From positions 1 to 64,000 of the forward strand of contig CAJXPB010000001.1 of NCBI GenBank assembly GCA_913057905.1: a stretch of DNA of 64,000 nucleotides, in the 5' to 3' direction. The notes below the pieces were generated by a model. It was not told the origin of the DNA. It saw nothing but the letters and a program-made list of their open reading frames with translations, and did no database searches. The first letter of the stretch is position 1. Every line of letters begins with the position of its first letter. This document shows positions 7,640-17,060 of this stretch, piece after piece. The position numbers were made by a program, and so were the translations under genes. Origin of the DNA: an uncultured Pseudomonadota bacterium. Lineage in GTDB: Bacteria; Myxococcota_A; Bradymonadia; Bradymonadales; Bradymonadaceae.

Positions 7640-8743
7640 TCACTCGGCCCAAGCGCAATCGTAGTAGTACCTCGTCACCCCCAGGGGCGTCTCCGGAGGT
7701 TCGGATTCTACATCACCGTACGTGACGCGTGCCACTCGACGTCCCTTTTCGTCGTAGTAGTAGAGGTCCTTTCCAGACTCGCTCCACTCCTCTTTGTCGG
7801 GGCTCTGCTGCGACGGTGCCCCGCGCTGAGTCCAGTTGAGTGTCTTGACGAGCCAACCATTTTCGAAGAGTTTTTTCGCCTTAAGGAATCGTGGCTGACC
7901 TTCGCGGTATTCCACTCGCTTGATCACGACGAGATCGTCGTCGACCTCTCGATACGTCCACGTCGTGGGTCCACTGGAATCCATACCAGAACGGTCGCGG
8001 AGAGTGATCCGGCACTCCGAGTCGTAGCTTCTCTCTGTCCCGCCTACCTTTGTACGATTGCCCAGGGAGTCGTACTCGAATTCGACTGTGTCACGGTTGT
8101 TTGCCGGATTGACATTCTCAATGCGGCTCAATCGGTTCTGCTCGTCGAAGTAAAAGCGCCTGTCGACTTCTACTGGATCGGCAGGTGACACGAATTTTTT
8201 CGGGAGGCCCTGGGAGTCGTAGACATACCCATACGTGGCAGATGGAAGACCATCCAACGGCTCACCGTCTTTCCACTTCTCCCAAGAATCGTAGTCGCTC
8301 AGAACACGCACCGGCTCTCCGCAAGTATTTCGGTCGACCCTGTATTGCTGACGAGAATTGATAGGACCATCGTCGGGTCGACCATACTCGACGACTCGGC
8401 AGAAAGACCCGACATCCGGATATTTGTTGAGACTTTGAGGAATGAATCTGGTGTAACACCGTCCCTGGGCCTCCGGCCTGGGGCTACACTCTTCTGAAGA
8501 TTCGGTCGGCATCCAGTCGCCAGCATCGATGTTGGGCGGCTCCGGCAGGTCGAAGGGAAAGGTGTCGTGCGTCGTGGTGGAGTCGGCATCGACCCCGGCG
8601 TCCGACTGGTCCATCGCATCCGGTTGCCCGCTGTCGAAGTCCCACGGCGGCCCGGCGTTAGGGTCCTGACAGCCGGGAAGGGCGACCAGAAGGCAGACCG
8701 AGCATGCGATGATGCCGAGCGGAAATGTATTGAATCGCGGCAT
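7640..8743 (-). CDS. YD-repeat-like lipoprotein
   Basis: The start is set at MPRFNTF, preceded by GAGGTGG, instead of an ATG ten codons upstream. A signal peptide with lipobox LPGC puts the lipid-modified Cys at residue 25. An acidic linker with repeated Asp and Ala follows. The body contains Tyr-Asp-type repeats resembling Rhs/teneurin strands (GYVYDSQGLPKK, FYFDEQNRLSRI, FEYDSLGNRTKV, YYYDEKGRRVAR). The protein is probably exposed at the cell surface. It has no Rhs core-closing motif and no toxin tail, so it is a free-standing YD-repeat protein. The specific role is unknown. Confidence 0.8.
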   Translation of the reverse strand: MPRFNTFPLGIIACSVCLLVALPGCQDPNAGPPWDFDSGQPDAMDQSDAGVDADSTTTHDTFPFDLPEPPNIDAGDWMPTESSEECSPRPEAQGRCYTRFIPQSLNKYPDVGSFCRVVEYGRPDDGPINSRQQYRVDRNTCGEPVRVLSDYDSWEKWKDGEPLDGLPSATYGYVYDSQGLPKKFVSPADPVEVDRRFYFDEQNRLSRIENVNPANNRDTVEFEYDSLGNRTKVGGTERSYDSECRITLRDRSGMDSSGPTTWTYREVDDDLVVIKRVEYREGQPRFLKAKKLFENGWLVKTLNWTQRGAPSQQSPDKEEWSESGKDLYYYDEKGRRVARVTYGDVESEPPETPLGVTRYYYDCAWAE

Positions 8744-8877
8744 ATTCCACCTCGTCGGCGATTCCTGAGTCAATCATTACCTATCTTCCATACTTTCGAA
8801 CAAAACAAGCCACTGTGCAAGTTGGCGAAGAATGACCATAGGTTGAGTGCACTCAACGGTGATCGATAGATTTTCCA

Positions 8878-10244
8878 TCACGCGGCTTGGCGCCGCTCCT
8901 GCTCATCGGCCCAGAAGTCATCCCGAAAGTCGTTGGCCTGGATGACACGAATGGCGCACATCGGGGAGATAATTTCTCCAGTCCACGTAGCGTCCGTGAT
9001 TTTCAGCCGTTCCTGAGGTACGGCCTTGTGGGCGCTTTCGACCTCTCCGGAGCCAGTGGGCCAGTCTTGGTCTTCGTAGGTTTCGTAATCCAGACAGTTG
9101 TAGAAGCGGGTCAGGTTGTTGATGAGTCGCTGCAGACGTCCGTAGGGCGACTCCGTGTCTTCGGCCCCTTCTGCGTCCGGCGGTGGGTCCACGGATTGCA
9201 GCAGACTCTCGAGCTCTCCTATCACCGCGCCGGCTTCGCCCTCGTAGATCGCGTCGAGGTGGGCCTCGACCGAACCGTCGACATCTCCGATAAGTATGTC
9301 TTCGTCGAGGAGCCGTTCCCCGTTCTCGTAGAGATGGTGTTTTAGGTGATACCAGTTGAGGATGAATCCGAGATGCGGGAAGTGTTCCTGCAGCCTTTCT
9401 TTGAGTCCGTGGGCTCCGTCTCCGATGGCAATCGCCTGGTTCTCAAAGCACATCCCGTGCTCACAGGCTGCCCCCCAAAAGCCGGCAGGCAATCTGCGTC
9501 CAGTCGTTTCTCCGGCACACATACGTCGCCTCGACCTGCTCGGTACGGCGGACCACTCCAATCCGCACTTCCTTCCACTCGACCAGGCCAACCGAGTCGT
9601 CATCCTCGTAGTCTTCCAGCTGCTCCATCTCTTCAGGATCCTCGGCTTGCTGGCGTGCCTCCGAGGCCGTCATCCATGCCCCGCACCGTAATGTGACATC
9701 CATCGGCCTGGACGAGCATCTCATCGGCCGTCTTCCCTTGCTCTCTGGGCGATTTGCCCAGGACGTCCCGAGCGTTTTGGTGGCGGCGCTCAAGATACGC
9801 TTCGGCCGCCTCGGGGTACGCCTCGGTGCGTTTGCGAACCGTCGTCTCTCTCGGCCTGCATCCGTAGTGCTCCTCGAATCGATCTGCAGCGTCCCGAAAC
9901 GATGATTCGATCCCGAAGTCGGCCATCGTCCGCTCGGCGCCGTCGCTGTACCGTCCTCCAACGATGCCGGAAATGCTCCCGCATCGGGCGCTCTCCCTGT
10001 CCGGCCTCTCGATCGTACATGCCACCTCGACGGGGCCGAGTAGCGTCTTGAAGGTCACCTCTGAGGTCCGCTCGACGGTCTTGCCAGTGCGTTTGGTCTC
10101 TTCGACCAACATCGCACGCGCAACCTCGAAGAGTTTCACCAAAAGCTGACGTCCCAGCAGGAACACGCCCTCTTTGACCTTCAGATCAACACCGTGTCCT
10201 TCAGCGATCAACGCGTCGATGTCTCCGAGCATCGCTTCAAGCAA
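8878..10244 (-). pseudogene. ISKra4-type transposase, broken by two frameshifts
   Basis: The N-terminal part (9633-10244), a middle part in a second frame (about 9480-9660, containing EWKEVRIGVVRRTEQVEATYV) and the C-terminal part (8878-9470, with AIAIGDGAHGLKERLQEHFP and WPTGSGEVESAHKAV) together look like one ISKra4 transposase. The catalytic region (DGAHGL and the late Glu in GSGEVES) is recognisable, but continuity requires two frame changes, so the gene is dead unless frameshifted. I could not define terminal inverted repeats with confidence. A short tandem duplication (agatatagcc repeated) lies at 10247-10264 next to its 5' side. Confidence 0.75.
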
Positions 10245-10292
10245 GATATAGCCAAGATATAGCCGGTATTGTCGATCGCTTCCTCATAGTAT

Positions 10293-12917
10293 GTGACGTC
10301 CGTGGCAATGTCCTTGTTTGAGTGCATTAGCGTGCCGCTAATTCTCAGCGAGGACATTGCCATTTTTTTGTCCGCAAGAAAAGCTACCGACGACTGGCGA
10401 TTCAACTCCCCATTCAAATGCGCCTTGGAATTCAATTTATTTACCGGTAGGATCCTGTTTAACTCACTCAATCGGGGTGGGTCGACACCGCTAATCTTAC
10501 TTCGTACTACGGGATTCCGTAATGAACTTAAGATAGCTGGATGTAGTTTACTCATCGTTTTTCTCCTCACCGTACTCGGTGGGACAAGCCAAGTGGTAGC
10601 TCAAGATGCTCCGGAGATCGATAGCGATGGCACGTTCGATGTCGTTGTGAATCTGAAATACCCGCCCACACCGGGAGAAATATCAGACATTAAATCTAGC
10701 CTCAGAGATGAGGCCGACCGTTTGTGGGACGCGACTGATGGACAATTTACTTACGGCAAAATCACCATTGAAACGACGGATACCAATGAAGACACCGCTG
10801 ACTACTGGGTCTATCCGCATTCCGGCACCCCATACGCCAATATGTCTGGCTATGGTATCAAGGGAGAGGTGGTCAAGCTCTATGCTGGTTTCTGGGGACA
10901 CACGTTCACTCACGAGGCTGGCCACTACTTCTGGGGCCTTTCTGATGAATACGCAGCCAACAAATGCTTAGTGTCCGGTTGCCCAACGAAGAATACGCCC
11001 GGTTGTGGTGGGAAAAGGATCGGAGTCGGCCTCTGTATTGAGCCAACAAACACTTCCAAGAAGCGACATTGTATCATGCATAGTAGGGATCAGGGCTTTA
11101 GGCAGAATAACTTGGGAACCGTCGAGAGTAGCAGTAATGAATTCTGCACCTCATCGACCCATGACAAGCAAACAGGAAATATGCCGGTCGACAGCGATGA
11201 CCGCGGTTCGAATTGTCCTGACAGCACGGGCAGCTCTACAATCGATTGCCGCTACTGTCCAAGTGGTGGACAGACTCTATACGTGCGAGCGTCTACTCAG
11301 GAGACGGCAGCGGGTCAAAGCTGCTTTGAAGAAATTGCAGGCCACTACAATAATGTCTCGGCGCCTGGGGGCGACCCGAACGTGGCGCCACCGAAAACGG
11401 ACCGGCCGGCTCTAAATTTTGTCGATAAGACCCAATACGCTGAGTCTACAATACTAATGCTAGACCGCTCATATAGTATGACTCGTGCAAAGAATGCTGA
11501 CGCAGGGGCGAATGTTGAAATATGCGACAACGGTATCGACGATGATGGTAATGATGGAATCGACGAGTCCGATTGTCAGGACATCCGGATGAAAGTCGTC
11601 AGGGAGGCAGCAAAAGGCTGGCTGCAACTCGCAAAAGGACTTGGTCAAAAGGCAGGCATCGTGTCCTTTTCCAAGCAGGCCACTTATGACAAACAGCTAA
11701 CGGAGGTCGACTCCTCGTCGATATCAAATTTCAAATCGGTAATCGACAGCTTGAAACCTGGAACTTCGACTGCGATTGGCTCCGCAATCGAGCGTGCTAC
11801 GAACATTCTTAGCGGAACCCAAGCTCACAGAGCTGGGCTACTAGTTACTGATGGGAAGGAGACTGAGTCCACAGACCCTGAGGCCAAAGCGGAGACGGCG
11901 AAAAACAAGGGAATTAGAATCCACACGATTTCGACGGGCCAGGCATCAAACCATCCTACATTGTCGGATGTAGCATATGCTACCAAGGCTCGTCGTCGAC
12001 CCTGCCACAACCCGAAAGACTTAGTTGCATGTTTTGCTCAATCGTTCGCTCAGATGCAAAACTGGCCCATATTAATTCCTAAGCTTCGCTACGAGGTAAA
12101 CTCTCAGGGAGAATATGAATCCTTCGACCTCGGAGAAAACTCGTGGGTTGAGAATAGTGATGAATTTCCAGCAGGGGACGCCCGTAAAAATACGTTGGAA
12201 TTCCGAGTACCAGGCGGTACCAGCGAGCTGAAGTTCCTTGTATCCTCAACTAACGGGAACTTCGATCGCTTCGATGTTGACTTCGAGCTTCATGACCCAA
12301 ACGGGAACGTGGTGACCTCAAACAGTTCGACTTCGAATTGGTCGGTCACTAATGAGAAGAGTTTCATACTCGGTGAATTTCAGAGTCCTGCCGCCGGCAC
12401 ATGGACGTTCTCGATCGAAGGCACTCCGCGAGGAGCTTCACTCCAAACTGGCAATATCACAGCGATTGCTGTCAATGATACTGCTGATCTCTTTGTGGAT
12501 ACGAAACCAGTGGAACCCGGCAACGGCGATCCCGTTACACTCCGTGTGAGTCCTCTTTTCGAGACGACGCTGAATGATTTGAAGAAGAAAAAGGTAGTTG
12601 TTGAGGCACCCGATGGGACTCAGGCGACTTACACGTTGAGCCAGGGGACAGACTCGTTCCCGATTGGCAGAGGAGACGTATCGTATAAGGCTACTATTCC
12701 AGATTTTGCGGGGCAAGCGGGCACTTATGACATTCGCGTCCTAGCAGAAACTGGATCTTCCACTTGGAACCAGCCGGGCGAGCCAGTCTTCGACAGTCCC
12801 AGTAATGCTCGACCTATTCCGGAGTTCAAGCTCGGAAGGACTGCGAGCTTCTTCAGAAAAATCGATGAGGACCATTCTATACCCGAGAACATGCAAGGTG
12901 GGGGCACCGAGGAATAG
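10293..12917 (+). CDS. CLCA-like secreted metalloprotease with VWA domain
   Basis: The body matches the calcium-activated chloride channel regulator (CLCA) layout. A zinc metalloprotease domain has HEAGHYFWGLSDEY (His207, Glu208, His211 counted from 10293). A VWA domain follows, whose MIDAS begins DRSYS (Asp391, Ser393, Ser395). C-terminal beta-rich domains complete it. Just after the MIDAS strand is a short Asp/Asn-rich, Cys-flanked insertion (CDNGIDDDGNDGIDESDC) like MopE-type metal-binding motifs. A signal peptide is encoded at residues ~77-104, so the first ~76 codons are probably not translated. No in-frame ATG lies there; an ATG at 10522 is one base out of frame. The gene is AT-richer than its neighbours. 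Start and integrity are uncertain. Confidence 0.75.
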   Translation: MTSVAMSLFECISVPLILSEDIAIFLSARKATDDWRFNSPFKCALEFNLFTGRILFNSLNRGGSTPLILLRTTGFRNELKIAGCSLLIVFLLTVLGGTSQVVAQDAPEIDSDGTFDVVVNLKYPPTPGEISDIKSSLRDEADRLWDATDGQFTYGKITIETTDTNEDTADYWVYPHSGTPYANMSGYGIKGEVVKLYAGFWGHTFTHEAGHYFWGLSDEYAANKCLVSGCPTKNTPGCGGKRIGVGLCIEPTNTSKKRHCIMHSRDQGFRQNNLGTVESSSNEFCTSSTHDKQTGNMPVDSDDRGSNCPDSTGSSTIDCRYCPSGGQTLYVRASTQETAAGQSCFEEIAGHYNNVSAPGGDPNVAPPKTDRPALNFVDKTQYAESTILMLDRSYSMTRAKNADAGANVEICDNGIDDDGNDGIDESDCQDIRMKVVREAAKGWLQLAKGLGQKAGIVSFSKQATYDKQLTEVDSSSISNFKSVIDSLKPGTSTAIGSAIERATNILSGTQAHRAGLLVTDGKETESTDPEAKAETAKNKGIRIHTISTGQASNHPTLSDVAYATKARRRPCHNPKDLVACFAQSFAQMQNWPILIPKLRYEVNSQGEYESFDLGENSWVENSDEFPAGDARKNTLEFRVPGGTSELKFLVSSTNGNFDRFDVDFELHDPNGNVVTSNSSTSNWSVTNEKSFILGEFQSPAAGTWTFSIEGTPRGASLQTGNITAIAVNDTADLFVDTKPVEPGNGDPVTLRVSPLFETTLNDLKKKKVVVEAPDGTQATYTLSQGTDSFPIGRGDVSYKATIPDFAGQAGTYDIRVLAETGSSTWNQPGEPVFDSPSNARPIPEFKLGRTASFFRKIDEDHSIPENMQGGGTEE
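10303..10362. repeat. Nested inverted repeat followed by a T-run
   Basis: Outer arms of 12 bp (10303-10314 with 10351-10362) pair perfectly. Inside them a second perfect 7-bp pair (10326-10332 with 10336-10342) closes a 3-nt loop. Seven Ts follow at about 10363-10369. On the plus strand this looks like a strong terminator or a recombination/transposon end. It lies inside the apparent first codons of the CLCA-like gene, which supports a later start for that gene. Confidence 0.7.
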
Positions 12918-12932
12918 CTCTCGAAGCGAGTG

Positions 12933-12967
12933 CCCCGGGCGATTCGATTGCACCGAACCGCCCGGGG
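12933..12967. terminator. GC-rich inverted repeat after the CLCA-like gene
   Basis: A perfect 9-bp inverted repeat (12933-12941 with 12959-12967, 17-nt loop) begins 16 nt after the stop. There is no U-tract, so a terminator role is only a guess from position. Confidence 0.4.
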
Positions 12968-13050
12968 ACGAAAAAGTAGGATTTCGTGAGTTGCACGACC
13001 TCGGAAAGCACCCGTGAATGCGACTTTCAACTATCAAACAGGGTGGTACG

Positions 13051-14067
13051 ATGGAACGAATTCTGACTTGTGTAGTCGCTGTTTCCTTTCTTTTCGCCGC
13101 TGCCTGCGAGTCTGATGGAGGTAATATCGATGGAGGGGCAACAAGTGACTCGGAGCTCGGCGATGATTCGGATTCAGAGACGAGTGACTCCCTCGGTGAC
13201 CTGCCGGATCTACCGAGTATAAATTGTGAGGATTCCGGTACACCGGGCGAGTATGTGAGTTCTGAAAAATACCGAACAATATCCGCCGGTGTTGAATTTG
13301 GTTGTGGCATTCAAACGGACGACGAGCTTGCGTGCTGGGGACGGACTCGCTGGGTCAACAATATTGGAGATGTCTCAGGAAACTTTAGTTCCATAGACAC
13401 GGCGAGTGAGGTGGTTTGCGCGCTTTCCTCGGATGGTGAAGCCTCTTGCTGGGGCCGTGCCCGGGAGGGCCTTCTCGAACCGCCAAACCCACCGGATCGG
13501 CAATGGAAAATGCTCGACGTTGGATTGCAACATGGTTGCGGGATTTACCAAGATCATCGGGTAGGGTGCTGGGGTAAAGATGGACCTGCCACGTCACGAC
13601 CCGATGAAAAATTCAATGACATTGCGGTGAGCCACTTCGCTACATGCGCTATCAAGCGAAACGACCACACGATAGAGTGCTGGGGTAAAGAGAAGAATGG
13701 GCATCTGCGCGCGCCAGGCGGTAAGTTTGCCGCAATAGACGGGAACGGCGACGCTTTTTGCGCCCTTACGTATGAAGGCAAACCTAAGTGCTGGGGGAAT
13801 CTTGCACAATTTTCTCCACCCTCCGAGGTGGAATTCTCTGACATTCAGGCGTCTGCTTTCGCATGCGGTCATCGGGCTGATGGCGTGCCGACGTGCTGGC
13901 CGTCAGAAAAAGATAGCGAGGAGTTAACGCCGTCAGGCAGCGAGGAAAGATGCTTTCAGGAATGGTCTCTGGGGAGGAGTTACGCATGCGGAATTCGCGC
14001 TGACGGAAAAGCTGAGTGTTTCGGGAAGGGCGTCACCGAGGAAGATGGCCGTCTGGAGGTGCCCTGA
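13051..14067 (+). CDS. RCC1-like repeat lipoprotein
   Basis: The start at MERILTC follows GGGTGG and gives a clean signal peptide with Cys19 as the lipidation site (FAAAC). After an acidic Ser/Asp linker come about seven repeats in which a Cys-Gly strand is followed by CWG or CFG (examples: ACWGRTR, SCWGRAR, GCWGKDG, ECWGKEK, KCWGNL, ECFGKG). This is the pattern of bacterial RCC1-like beta-propellers. It should be an outer-membrane or surface lipoprotein with a binding role. No enzyme motif is visible. The gene ends about 40 bases before the IS21 left end. Confidence 0.82.
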   Translation: MERILTCVVAVSFLFAAACESDGGNIDGGATSDSELGDDSDSETSDSLGDLPDLPSINCEDSGTPGEYVSSEKYRTISAGVEFGCGIQTDDELACWGRTRWVNNIGDVSGNFSSIDTASEVVCALSSDGEASCWGRAREGLLEPPNPPDRQWKMLDVGLQHGCGIYQDHRVGCWGKDGPATSRPDEKFNDIAVSHFATCAIKRNDHTIECWGKEKNGHLRAPGGKFAAIDGNGDAFCALTYEGKPKCWGNLAQFSPPSEVEFSDIQASAFACGHRADGVPTCWPSEKDSEELTPSGSEERCFQEWSLGRSYACGIRADGKAECFGKGVTEEDGRLEVP

Positions 14068-14128
14068 GGTAGATTTGCGGTCAAAGAGGAGTGCAAATGC
14101 TTCGGCAGGGTGTAACAGACCGGGGTAA

Positions 14129-14210
14129 GTGATCGGAGCTGGTTCGCCCAAAGTGATCGGTGCTGGTTCGGCCAAAGTGACCGGCCTCAGTTCGGCCAAA
14201 CTGATCGCCG
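14129..14210. repeat. Left multiple terminal repeats of the IS21 element
   Basis: Three head-to-tail copies of a ~24-bp unit (GTGATCGG, variable bases, CTGGTTCGGCCAAA) start at about 14129, 14153 and 14177. A partial fourth follows. These are likely transposase-binding sites. Confidence 0.8.
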
Positions 14211-14294
14211 AAGACGGGCGGATGTCGATAACCTGAGACGCTAAATTCGGGTACACCAGACGGGATTGTTGATGACACCGCCTGGAGGCCTGAG

Positions 14295-15887
14295 ATGAGC
14301 AGGGAGAGGATCAACGTGCACCGATTGCAAGACCTGGTGCGAATGCACCGAGAGGGCATCGGCTTCCGCAAGATTGCGCGGTTGCTGAAGATGAGTCCGA
14401 ATACGGAGCGGAAGTATCGCCGGGCTCTGGAGCCGACTGGGCTGCTGGAGGGGGAGCCGGCCGAGATTGTGCCGCTCGAGAAACTCAAGGACGTTGTCGA
14501 GGGGCAGCTTCCAGAGAAGCCGCCGCCTCAGCAGACCTCATCAGTCGCCGAATGGCGTCCTCAGATCGAGAAAATGTACAAACGGATCCAGTCACCGACG
14601 GCCATCTACGACCGTCTGCGGCTGGAGGGTGACGGCTTCGAGGGCAGCCTGTCAGCCATCAAGCGGATGTGTGCGCGCATCAAGGCCGAGCGCGGCCCTC
14701 GACCCGAAGACGTGGTGATTCGGGTCGAGACCGCCCCCGGCGATGTCGCCCAGGTCGATTTTGGATACGTCGGACGACTGTTTGATCCATCCACCGGCAG
14801 GGTCCGAAAGGCGTATGCCTTTGTCATGGTGCTGGGATTTAGCCGTCTGATGTACGCGGACATCGTCTTCGATCAGAAGGCCGACACCTGGCTGAGCCTT
14901 CACGTCGACGCCTTCGAGTATTTCGGCGGCGTACCTGGGACGATTGTCCCGGACAATCTCAAGGCGGCCGTGGTCCGATGCTACTTCGGACTCAAGAATA
15001 GGCCGGAGCTGAACCGAAGCTACCGCGAGCTGGCCCGCACCTACGACTTCAAGGTCGACCCGACACCGCCGTATGCCCCGGAGAAAAAGGGCAAGGTCGA
15101 GTCGGCGGTCAAGTACGTCAAAAACAACTTCTTCGGCCCCCGCGACCTGGAAGACATCCAGGAGGCGCGCCAAAAGCTTGGCCCCTGGCTGGACTCGATT
15201 GCCAACCAGCGCGTCCACGGGACGACCGGAAAGGTCCCCCGAGAGCACTTCGAGGCTGAGGAACAAAACACCCTCATCGACCTCCCTCCACAACGATGGA
15301 CCCCGGTCGTCTGGAAGCAGGCCAAGGTCCATCAAGACTGCCATATCGAATTCGAGCGGAAGCTGTATTCGGTGCCGTTTCGGCTCATCGGTCAGTCGGT
15401 CTGGGTGAGAGCCTGCGGCTCGACGATCGATATCCTTCACGACAATGAGAGGTGTGCGACCCACGACCGTAGAGGGCCACGCCGGACGACACGTGAAGCC
15501 CATCTGCCCGAGGGACGCCGCGATTTCCGCCATCGGACTCGGGAGTACTGGCAAGACCGTGCCGATGACATCAGCCCCGTCGTCGGCGACTACATCCGGG
15601 AGATCTTCGAGGGCGATGATGCCTTCAGCCCACTTCGGTCCGTGCAGGCCATCGTCACCTACCTGGAGCAATACCCGGTCAATCGGGCCGAGGGCGCCTG
15701 CCGGCGTGCCCGGGCCTACGGCAACTACACGTACCAGGGGATCAAGGAAATCCTTCTGGAGGGCATCGATCTGGAGCCGGCCGTCCCCAAAGCTGTCTAC
15801 GTCCACGGAAAACTCACCGAGCCGCGCTTCGCCCGGAAGGCGGGGGCGCCGCTCGATCACGATGAGGTCAACGATGAACGCTCATGA
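14295..15887 (+). CDS. istA: IS21-family transposase IstA
   Basis: A 530-residue DDE transposase. An N-terminal helix-turn-helix (about residues 1-45, with GIGFRKIARLLKMSPNTERK) is followed by the rve-type catalytic core. DVAQVDFGYVG and a second Asp in TIVPDNLKAAV are followed by the late Glu in PEKKGKVESAVKYV. It ends with the Mu-type C-terminal beta-barrel region. Length fits the family, and the frame is unbroken. The stop overlaps the start of istB. Confidence 0.93.
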   Translation: MSRERINVHRLQDLVRMHREGIGFRKIARLLKMSPNTERKYRRALEPTGLLEGEPAEIVPLEKLKDVVEGQLPEKPPPQQTSSVAEWRPQIEKMYKRIQSPTAIYDRLRLEGDGFEGSLSAIKRMCARIKAERGPRPEDVVIRVETAPGDVAQVDFGYVGRLFDPSTGRVRKAYAFVMVLGFSRLMYADIVFDQKADTWLSLHVDAFEYFGGVPGTIVPDNLKAAVVRCYFGLKNRPELNRSYRELARTYDFKVDPTPPYAPEKKGKVESAVKYVKNNFFGPRDLEDIQEARQKLGPWLDSIANQRVHGTTGKVPREHFEAEEQNTLIDLPPQRWTPVVWKQAKVHQDCHIEFERKLYSVPFRLIGQSVWVRACGSTIDILHDNERCATHDRRGPRRTTREAHLPEGRRDFRHRTREYWQDRADDISPVVGDYIREIFEGDDAFSPLRSVQAIVTYLEQYPVNRAEGACRRARAYGNYTYQGIKEILLEGIDLEPAVPKAVYVHGKLTEPRFARKAGAPLDHDEVNDERS

Positions 15888-16626
15888 TGAACTGGTCCCC
15901 GTCCTTAAACGGCTGCGGCTGTCGGGGATTCTCAATACCCTGGAACTTCGGGCCGAACAGGCCATCGACGACAAACTCACCTTTGTCGAATTTCTGTACC
16001 GACTGCTCCAAGACGAGGTCGAACGTCGGGATGCCAACAAGCTGACCCGGCTCATCAAGACGGCCAAATTCGAGGCGCACAAGACGCTGGAAGATTTCGA
16101 TTTTTCGTTTAACCCGGACATCCCTCGAGAGAAGATCATCGAGCTGGGGACCTGCAGCTTTGTGGAGCGCCAGGAAAACGTACTGCTGGTCGGCCCGGCT
16201 GGCACTGGAAAGTCGCACGTCGCACAGGCCCTGGGTCACCGGGCGTGCCGCGCCGGCTACAAGACTCAATACGTGGCCGCCCACCGGCTGCTGACCGACC
16301 TGAGAGCGGCCCGCGCCGACCGAAGCTGGGACAAAAAGATCACCGCACTCAGCTCCATCGACCTGCTGATCATCGACGACCTGGGACTGCGTCCACTGGC
16401 CGACGACGAACCCGTCGACCTCTACGAACTCATCCGGCGCCGCTACGAGCGCGGCTCGCTGATCATCACGTCGAACCGCGCCATCGACGAATGGTACGGG
16501 ATGTTTGGCGATGCGCTTCTGGCAAGCTCGGCGATGGACCGGCTTCTGCACCACAGCCACATCGTCACGCTGGAGGGCGACTCGTATCGAAATCCTCCGT
16601 CTTCACGGCAACCAAAGACGGCGTAG
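15874..16626 (+). CDS. istB: IS21-family helper ATPase IstB
   Basis: A 250-residue AAA+ ATPase related to DnaC that assists IstA in target choice. The Walker A is GPAGTGKSHVA and the Walker B region LLIIDDLGLRP. The start MNAHDELVPVLKRLR lies inside the end of istA. A longer upstream in-frame extension overlapping istA is rejected as a shadow. Confidence 0.93.
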   Translation: MNAHDELVPVLKRLRLSGILNTLELRAEQAIDDKLTFVEFLYRLLQDEVERRDANKLTRLIKTAKFEAHKTLEDFDFSFNPDIPREKIIELGTCSFVERQENVLLVGPAGTGKSHVAQALGHRACRAGYKTQYVAAHRLLTDLRAARADRSWDKKITALSSIDLLIIDDLGLRPLADDEPVDLYELIRRRYERGSLIITSNRAIDEWYGMFGDALLASSAMDRLLHHSHIVTLEGDSYRNPPSSRQPKTA

Positions 16627-16630
16627 ACCC

Positions 16631-16750
16631 GATCACTTTGGCCGAACTGGAGCCCCGAGGCGAACGACCGGAAATCACCCATGGCATCCGACCCAAAACC
16701 CCGATCACTTTGGCCGAACTGGACGCGGTCAGTTTACCCGGTTTTTGACA
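16631..16750. repeat. Right multiple terminal repeats of the IS21 element
   Basis: Two copies of GATCACTTTGGCCGAACTGG, inverted relative to the left repeats, begin at 16631 and 16703. A degenerate third copy merges into the right terminus. Confidence 0.8.
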
Positions 16751-16842
16751 CCACCTCGCCGGTTGTCGCGCTCCCGTGATGCCCGTACGCTCAAACGGAA
16801 CGTCACGTCGAAGAGGGATTAAAGTTCTAACGAACTAACGGA

Positions 16843-17040
16843 ATGGTAAGTGCCAGCCGAACCGAACGTCGGCTCTTTGTCCAGCAGACCCTTCAAGTCC
16901 AACCGACCGCAAACGCGATGAGGAGAGCAGCCATCGGTGGTAGAGTCGCACCCGTCATAATCGGAATAGCTGCTGGTGCCGCCCTCGGAGATGCTGCCAA
17001 AGCAGGTGGCAGATCTGCGGCAGATTACTTTTTCGAATAA
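16843..17040 (+). CDS. Small protein with Gly/Ala-rich hydrophobic segment
   Basis: A 65-residue frame (or 40 residues from the internal ATG at 16918) with a short hydrophobic Gly/Ala stretch (APVIIGIAAGAALGDAAKAG). Similar stretches occur just before toxin domains in polymorphic toxins, so it may be a remnant of such a protein. It lies about 90 bases after the IS21 element and 20 bases before the membrane protein on the same strand. No ribosome site is evident. Confidence 0.35.
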   Translation: MVSASRTERRLFVQQTLQVQPTANAMRRAAIGGRVAPVIIGIAAGAALGDAAKAGGRSAADYFFE

Positions 17041-17060
17041 TGGACATATAGACCACCACC

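Larger units (their letters stand above)
14111..16750 (+). mobile_element. IS21-family insertion sequence, intact-looking
   Basis: The element starts TGTAACAGACCGGGGTAA and ends with the inverted match (reverse complement TGTCAAAAACCGGGTAAA). Both ends carry repeats of a motif with GTTCGGCCAAAGTGATCGG, as expected of IS21 multiple terminal repeats. It carries istA and istB overlapping by 14 nt. Length is 2,640 bp. The flanks (GCAGGG left, CCACCT right) show no target-site duplication, so it may be old or may have taken part in a rearrangement. Confidence 0.85.

Noticed and set aside
14652..15860. 402-residue minus-strand frame
   Set aside because: Antisense shadow of istA caused by GC-rich third positions.
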